From Micavibrio aeruginosavorus (GTDB lineage: Bacteria; Pseudomonadota; Alphaproteobacteria; Micavibrionales; Micavibrionaceae), in assembly GCA_003240795.1 (NCBI GenBank), contig QFNK01000042.1:1-9861 (forward strand): a stretch of 9,861 bases of DNA, written 5' to 3'. Below the pieces are notes generated by a model. The model had not been told where the DNA came from, made no database searches, and saw only the letters and a program-made list of their open reading frames with translations. The translations under genes were made by a program, and so were the position numbers. How positions within the stretch are numbered: position 1 is the stretch's first letter; each line of letters begins with the position of its first letter. Of this stretch, positions 6,740 through 9,861 are shown one piece after another.

Positions 6740-7036
6740 ATGGGCATTATATCTGAAAATCAACATGTTAAAGCCGACATCTCGCTTCGTTCGGGCTGTC
6801 TGGACATTAAATTCCACGAGGATCCAGCATATGCGCGGAGTGAAACCGTGCTTGTGGACTTGCTGCAGGGCAGCATCGGTATTATATTCCAGCATGCTTA
6901 TCATCACATCGGCGAACTTCCGGCGAATGTGAAGGGGAGCGAACTGAAAAATACGGCACGTGCCAGATTGCACGGCCAGGGCGAAAACGGGCGTGAAATC
7001 GAACTGCACGCCCCCGTGAAAGTCATTGTTCAGTAG
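6740..7036 (+). CDS. 98-residue protein of unknown function
   Basis: I chose the ATG at 6740 because AAGGGG (6728-6733) lies 6 bases upstream. A longer reading from 6653 would begin inside the terminator of the previous gene. The 98 residues are mixed alpha/beta with no signal peptide or membrane segment, so it is probably cytoplasmic. It has an acidic and hydrophobic first half (ETVLVDLLQGSIGIIFQHAYHH) with two adjacent histidines, and a basic then beta-like second half ending HAPVKVIVQ. Two prior His and one Cys (C20) are present but form no recognisable metal motif. The 35-codon gene starts 32 bases after the stop, so the pair probably share a transcript. The family is not recognised. Confidence 0.68.
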   Translation: MGIISENQHVKADISLRSGCLDIKFHEDPAYARSETVLVDLLQGSIGIIFQHAYHHIGELPANVKGSELKNTARARLHGQGENGREIELHAPVKVIVQ

Positions 7037-7068
7037 AAGTATGCTTAAGGAAAGAAGGATTGAAAATA

Positions 7069-7176
7069 ATGGCAAGATCATTGGAAACCTATGTTGATGC
7101 CGACGGGAACAAGGTGGTTGAACCCATCTTCAACGGCAATGGCTGTGTCGGCGGAATGATTGGCATCAAGCGATAA
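7069..7176 (+). CDS. Possible 35-residue small protein
   Basis: A short frame begins MARSLETYVDADGNKVVEP and ends CVGGMIGIKR. GAAGGA (7054-7059) lies 9 bases before the ATG, and a very strong hairpin follows the stop by 11 bases, so the frame fills the space between the 98-residue gene and the terminator exactly. The composition is plausible for a protein: an acidic start and a Gly-rich, mildly hydrophobic end with one Cys. It could instead be part of a 3' UTR. No family is recognised. Confidence 0.5.
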   Translation: MARSLETYVDADGNKVVEPIFNGNGCVGGMIGIKR

Positions 7177-7187
7177 TTTCGCCCGTA

Positions 7188-7236
7188 CCGATAACAAAAA
7201 ACGCGGCCATATCAGTGCCGCGTTTTTTGTTATCGG
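7188..7236. terminator. Long perfect inverted repeat, bidirectional terminator
   Basis: Two arms of 20 bases (7188-7207 and 7217-7236) are perfectly complementary around a 9-base loop. The GC core CGCGGC/GCCGCG abuts six A on one side and six T on the other, so it terminates both strands. The outer GATAAC/GTTATC pairs extend it well beyond a normal terminator. It ends the plus-strand small-gene unit and backs up the rplS terminator. Confidence 0.88.
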
Positions 7237-7250
7237 GAATAGGGCAAAGA

Positions 7251-7280
7251 AAAACGCGGCACCGTTGGGCGCCGCGTTTT
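7251..7280 (-). terminator. Terminator of rplS
   Basis: AAAACGCGGC (7251-7260) pairs with GCCGCGTTTT (7271-7280) across a 10-base loop, 20 bases past the rplS stop on the minus strand. Its arms repeat the core of the hairpin at 7188-7236, so the two form a tandem pair with interchangeable arms. Confidence 0.82.
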
Positions 7281-7300
7281 GAATAAATAGGCCTTTAAAA

Positions 7301-7858
7301 TTAGGCTTGTTCTGCCGGTGCTGCCGCTGCGGCTGCTTCTGCCGCTTTTGCGTCTGCCTTGGCTTTTTCTTTTGCTTCCTGAGCTTTGCGCGCTTCTGCG
7401 GACGCTGCTTTTTTCGCCTCTTTCTTCTTGGCGACTTTTTGCGTTTTTGTCAGGTTGTCGTCCTCATGTGCCTCGACTTCCAGACCGTGGCCTGTCGTAC
7501 GCTCCGTAATACGGGCGGACTTACCGCGGCGGTCGCGCAGGTAGTAGAGTTTCGCACGGCGGACGGAACCGCGGCGGACGAGTTCAACGGATTCGATGGT
7601 TGGGGAGAACAGCGGGAATACGCGCTCTACGCCTTCGCCCAGCGAGATTTTACGAACTGTGAAGCTGGCGTTGATGTTGCCTTCGCCGCCGAAACGGGCG
7701 ATGCAGAGGCCTTCATAAGCCTGGATACGCTCACGCTCGCCTTCTTTGATACGGATGTTTACTTTAACCGTGTCGCCAGGGGAGAAATCAGGGATGTTTT
7801 TCTTGGCGGACAGTTTTTCGATCTGGCGCGCTTCGAATTTTTGCAGTGTATTGGCCAT
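7301..7858 (-). CDS. rplS: 50S ribosomal protein L19 with long C-terminal tail
   Basis: L19 sits at the 30S-50S interface of the large subunit. Residues 1 to about 120 are the conserved core: FSPGDTVKVNIRIKEGER, RIQAYEGLCIA, FTVRKISLGEGVERVFPLFSP and RRGSVRRAKLYYLRDRRGKSARI. The protein is 185 residues where the core family is about 115-130. The additional ~60 residues (about 125-185) are Lys/Ala/Glu-rich, predicted helical and end in poly-Ala with PAEQA. Such tails occur in some Alphaproteobacteria. AGGAG lies 6 bases before the ATG. The gene is separated from trmD by a small gene and has its own terminator hairpins. Confidence 0.97.
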   Translation of the reverse strand: MANTLQKFEARQIEKLSAKKNIPDFSPGDTVKVNIRIKEGERERIQAYEGLCIARFGGEGNINASFTVRKISLGEGVERVFPLFSPTIESVELVRRGSVRRAKLYYLRDRRGKSARITERTTGHGLEVEAHEDDNLTKTQKVAKKKEAKKAASAEARKAQEAKEKAKADAKAAEAAAAAAPAEQA

Positions 7859-7899
7859 TGTCGGCTCCTATAATGTTTTTTGCGTTGTTAGTTGCGGGT

Positions 7900-7928
7900 T
7901 TTCTAACCGAAATACCCAGCGTGCGCAA
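7900..7928 (-). promoter_or_regulatory. Weak candidate promoter for rplS
   Basis: On the minus strand, TTGCGC (7928-7923), a 17-base spacer and TAGAAA (7905-7900) lie about 40 bases before the rplS ATG. Each box matches the consensus only partly. The 75-base gap 7859-7933 has no other obvious signal, and read-through from trmD is equally possible. Confidence 0.27.
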
Positions 7929-7933
7929 GGGTT

Positions 7934-8155
7934 TTATGCCGGTTTGCGGGGGGCGGGCTTGCTTTCACTCTCACGGCGGGACAGCCTTTCATACTCGCTC
8001 TCCAGACGGCGGCATTCCTTGTCTTTATCCGGATCCCGGCCATCCTTTTTCGCGCGGTCGCAGGCGCTCTCATACCGCATATACGCGCGTTCCGACGGCG
8101 TGCCGTGAACGAAGGTAGAAACGGCCTCTGCCGCCTTGCTGAAGAAATTGCGCAT
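7934..8155 (-). CDS. 73-residue charged small protein between trmD and rplS
   Basis: From the ATG at 8155 the protein begins MRNFFSKAAEAVSTFVHGT and continues as a strongly charged helix rich in Arg, Lys, Asp and Glu (RYESACDRAKKDGRDPDKDK, then RRLESEYERLSRRESE), likely coiled coil, with a basic Pro-rich end. Two Cys lie within the helix. I preferred this start because AAAGGGG lies about 10 bases upstream. An alternative ATG at 8203 overlaps the trmD stop as ATGA and would add 16 residues (MTILIPLAHNQRGPWI), so translational coupling to trmD is possible. No family recognised; likely cytoplasmic, with an amphipathic N-terminal helix that could touch the membrane. Confidence 0.68.
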   Translation of the reverse strand: MRNFFSKAAEAVSTFVHGTPSERAYMRYESACDRAKKDGRDPDKDKECRRLESEYERLSRRESESKPAPRKPA

Positions 8156-8199
8156 AATCCAAGGTCCCCTTTGGTTGTGTGCCAATGGGATCAATATAG

Positions 8200-8898
8200 T
8201 CATTTACCCGATTTTGGCAACAAATCCGGCCTAACCAATTGAGTTATTTGAAGACTTTGAGCGTGCCGCCATTTTTCTATTTCCGCGTGGTTGCCGGATT
8301 TAAGCACGTCCGGCACGCCGCGCACCACGCCGTTCGCATCCGTCCACTCGGCTGGGCGGGTATAATGCGGATACTCCAGAAGGCCGTTGGAAAAGCTTTC
8401 CTCGTCCGGCGTTGTGGCATTCCCCATAACACCGGGGAGAAGGCGGATACACGCATCCATCAGGGTGAGGGCGGCCACTTCACCGCCCGAAAGAACATAG
8501 TCCCCTATGCTGATTTCCTCGAACCCGTGCGCGTCCAGAATCCGCTGGTCCACACCCTCATATCGCCCGCACAGGATGGTCAGCGCGTTTTCGCTGGAAA
8601 GCTCCTGGACCCGCGCCTGGGTTAACGGCTTACCCCGCGGGGACATGTAAATCTTTCTGCCCGCACAAGGAACGGACAGCAACGCCCGCTCGATCACATC
8701 CGCCCGCATCACCATGCCCGCGCCGCCGCCAAAGGGCGTGTCGTCCACGTTGCGATGCTTGCCTTCACCGAAATCCCGTATCTGCACCGTGTCAAAAGAC
8801 CAGTCGCCGCGCTCCAGCGCCTGTCCTGCAAGGCTATGCCCCAGAAAGCCCGGAAACATATCGGGAAAAAGTGTGAGAAGGTTGACGTGAAAGCCCAT
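8200..8898 (-). CDS. trmD: tRNA (guanine-37-N1)-methyltransferase
   Basis: TrmD transfers methyl from S-adenosylmethionine to N1 of G37 next to the anticodon, preventing +1 frameshifting. The 232 residues are family length. SPOUT trefoil-knot signatures are clear: DDTPFGGGAGMVM (52-64), MSPRGKPLTQ, LCGRYEGVDQR (109-119), ISIGDYVLSGGE (129-140) and LLPGVMGN, plus LEYPHYTRP in the C-terminal domain. The start overlaps the rimM stop by one base (TAATG), and no independent Shine-Dalgarno is evident, so TrmD synthesis is probably coupled to RimM. Confidence 0.97.
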   Translation of the reverse strand: MGFHVNLLTLFPDMFPGFLGHSLAGQALERGDWSFDTVQIRDFGEGKHRNVDDTPFGGGAGMVMRADVIERALLSVPCAGRKIYMSPRGKPLTQARVQELSSENALTILCGRYEGVDQRILDAHGFEEISIGDYVLSGGEVAALTLMDACIRLLPGVMGNATTPDEESFSNGLLEYPHYTRPAEWTDANGVVRGVPDVLKSGNHAEIEKWRHAQSLQITQLVRPDLLPKSGK

Positions 8899-9398
8899 TA
8901 CAACGTTTCCGGCAATTCCACGGTGACCTTGCCCGCGTCGAAATCGACTTCCAGCACCGTTTCATCGGTGAAAGGAATGTAGAAGCTCTGGCCGCTTTGC
9001 GGTTTGATATCGAGCAGGTCGCTCGCGCCGAAATTTTCCACGGACAGTATCGTGCCGATGTCATTTCCTTGGCGGTCGACAACTGTCAGGCCTTTCAGGT
9101 CCTCGATATAATATTCCCCGTCATCCGTTTCGGGCAGGGCATCGCGGTCGATATACAGCTTCGTTCCGCGCAGCGCCTCTGCGCCGTTGCGGTCGGATAC
9201 GCCTGTGACCTCGGCCAGAAGGTCTTTCTTCACCGCGCCTCTGATTTTAAAGGACAGCGTCTTCGCGCCTGTTTCGCTGGTGAAGACTGTGCCGTCCTCG
9301 AACAGGCTGTCGTCATCGACAAAACTGCGGAGTTTCACGAATCCTTTGATTCCATGGGCGGTGGCGATTTCGCCGATCTGTATGCGTTTCTCGTTCAT
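8898..9398 (-). CDS. rimM: 16S rRNA processing/30S maturation factor
   Basis: RimM binds S19 and assists assembly of the 30S head. The chosen 166-residue reading starts MNEKRIQIGEIATAHGIKG, giving the usual short lead before the conserved AHGIKG; a TTG at 9413 in the same frame would add five residues. Neither start has a good Shine-Dalgarno. The N-terminal beta-barrel domain covers about 1-85, and a PRC-barrel follows from YYIEDLKGLTVVD through GTILSVENFGASDLLDI to FYIPFTDETVLEVD. In the usual arrangement rpsP is immediately upstream; here a plus-strand gene intervenes, so rimM-trmD need their own promoter or read-through. Confidence 0.94.
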   Translation of the reverse strand: MNEKRIQIGEIATAHGIKGFVKLRSFVDDDSLFEDGTVFTSETGAKTLSFKIRGAVKKDLLAEVTGVSDRNGAEALRGTKLYIDRDALPETDDGEYYIEDLKGLTVVDRQGNDIGTILSVENFGASDLLDIKPQSGQSFYIPFTDETVLEVDFDAGKVTVELPETL

Positions 9399-9451
9399 TT
9401 CTGCGGGTTTCAAAGCTTTTGGTTGACTTGGATTAGTTTATACATAACCCT

Positions 9452-9480
9452 AATAGAGGGAGTAATCAAAATTTTAGCAA
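9452..9480 (-). promoter_or_regulatory. Weak candidate promoter for rimM-trmD
   Basis: On the minus strand, TTGCTA (9480-9475), a 17-base spacer and TCTATT (9457-9452) lie about 50 bases before the rimM ATG. Each box matches the sigma-70 consensus at 4 of 6 positions. The gap 9399-9495 also has a TTGACT on the plus strand (9423-9428) but no -10 at normal spacing. Confidence 0.25.
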
Positions 9481-9495
9481 AAAAGGGGCTGTTTT

Positions 9496-9747
9496 ATGAG
9501 TTTTATTGCCAATGACCGTTTTATCACAGGCGGCTTGCGTGTTCTGGGCATCGCATTGTCCTTCCTGTCCATCCTGTTTCTCGGCATGTGGGTTTATTCG
9601 GTCTTCATCGATGACGTTAATGATGTCTCGGTCAACAACATCGCCGACAACCTGATCGCTTTCGTCGGGGCGGGCGCGATTGGATTTTTCCTTCTGGCGC
9701 TTGCCCGCCTGATCGAAATCGGCGCGAAGATCGCGGACAAGAAATAG
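9496..9747 (+). CDS. 83-residue protein with two predicted membrane helices, unknown function
   Basis: Two hydrophobic segments are evident: about 13-38 (LRVLGIALSFLSILFLGMWV at its centre) and about 53-72 (LIAFVGAGAIGFFLLALARL), joined by an acidic polar loop (DDVNDVSVNNIADN). A short cationic tail (KIADKK) ends the protein. The topology is a helical hairpin in the inner membrane. AAGGGG (9483-9488) lies 7 bases before the ATG. It is transcribed against the flanking rpsP and rimM and is followed by a bidirectional terminator. I do not recognise the family. It is too small to be a transporter alone and could be a membrane-protein partner or small regulator. Confidence 0.75.
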   Translation: MSFIANDRFITGGLRVLGIALSFLSILFLGMWVYSVFIDDVNDVSVNNIADNLIAFVGAGAIGFFLLALARLIEIGAKIADKK

Positions 9748-9765
9748 GCTTTCAATCGGAATGCA

Positions 9766-9792
9766 AAAACCCCCGCAAATCGCGGGGGTTTT
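9766..9792. terminator. Bidirectional terminator between the membrane protein gene and rpsP
   Basis: CCCCCGC (9770-9776) pairs with GCGGGGG (9782-9788) around AAATC. Flanking AAAA (9766-9769) and TTTT (9789-9792) lengthen the stem and provide the U tract on both strands. It should end rpsP transcription before rimM. Confidence 0.9.
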
Positions 9793-9807
9793 CTTATGCT
9801 TGTAAAA

Positions 9808-9861
9808 CTACTCTGCTTTCGCCTCTTCAGCGGCTTCTTCCGCAGGAGCTTCTGCCGGAGC
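9808..9861 (-). CDS. rpsP: C-terminal tail of 30S ribosomal protein S16 (partial)
   Basis: The last 17 codons of a minus-strand gene end TAG at 9810-9808 and read APAEAPAEEAAEEAKAE. The tail alone is not diagnostic. The assignment rests on position upstream of rimM-trmD-rplS and on the Ala/Glu/Pro-rich tails that alphaproteobacterial S16 proteins often carry. The conserved S16 core lies beyond the window edge. Confidence 0.75.
   Translation of the reverse strand, partial: APAEAPAEEAAEEAKAE

Noticed and set aside
7069..7176. Double-glycine bacteriocin precursor reading of the 35-codon frame (CVGG)
   Set aside because: Only six residues would follow the Gly-Gly, and there is no transporter or immunity gene nearby.
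7507..7858. Frameshift or fusion to explain the long L19
   Set aside because: The frame is continuous, the core is intact, and Lys/Ala/Glu tails are known for L19 in some Alphaproteobacteria.

Overview
The window looks like a chromosomal segment of an alphaproteobacterium with moderate to high GC. The basis is the gene order on the minus strand: rpsP (tail only), rimM, trmD, rplS, leuC, leuD, leuB. I recall this joined ribosome-maturation and leucine-biosynthesis block as common in Alphaproteobacteria. The long Ala/Lys/Glu tails on L19 and S16 and an EcfG-like GGAAC-N16-AGTT promoter fit the same group. I cannot name the genus. A Micavibrio-like or other deep-branching lineage is possible, but that is a guess. 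I see no tRNA, rRNA, insertion sequence, phage gene, CRISPR array or origin.

Layout from left to right. Positions 1-486 hold the 3' end of a plus-strand TPR-like gene. Positions 642-1385 encode a type IV prepilin or pseudopilin, followed by a strong bidirectional terminator. Positions 1458-3944 are a tight minus-strand unit of an HD-GYP-type protein, leuD and leuB. Positions 4037-4477 (minus) encode a PF04120-type small membrane protein ('low affinity iron permease' family). A divergent 38-codon hydrophilic small gene lies at 4611-4727, with a strong Shine-Dalgarno, a leader hairpin and an EcfG-like promoter. leuC is at 4783-6186 (minus) with its own promoter. Three small plus-strand genes of unknown function (6359-7176) sit between leuC and rplS and end in an unusually long perfect hairpin. 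rplS (7301-7858), a 73-codon small gene (7934-8155), trmD and rimM follow on the minus strand. A small two-helix membrane protein gene on the plus strand (9496-9747) then separates rimM from rpsP, whose last 17 codons end the window.

How the genes work together. LeuC and LeuD form isopropylmalate isomerase and LeuB is the next enzyme, so three of the four dedicated leucine-pathway steps' proteins are here. RimM (30S maturation with S19/S13), TrmD (tRNA m1G37) and L19 are translation functions. Nearly every junction of the conserved block carries one or more extra genes, mostly small and unrecognised, several antisense to the block and closed by their own bidirectional terminators. I did not find a clear new multi-gene system. 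The best leads are the HD-GYP-like protein inside the leuDB unit, the stress-type 38-residue peptide locus, and the small-gene island between rplS and leuC.
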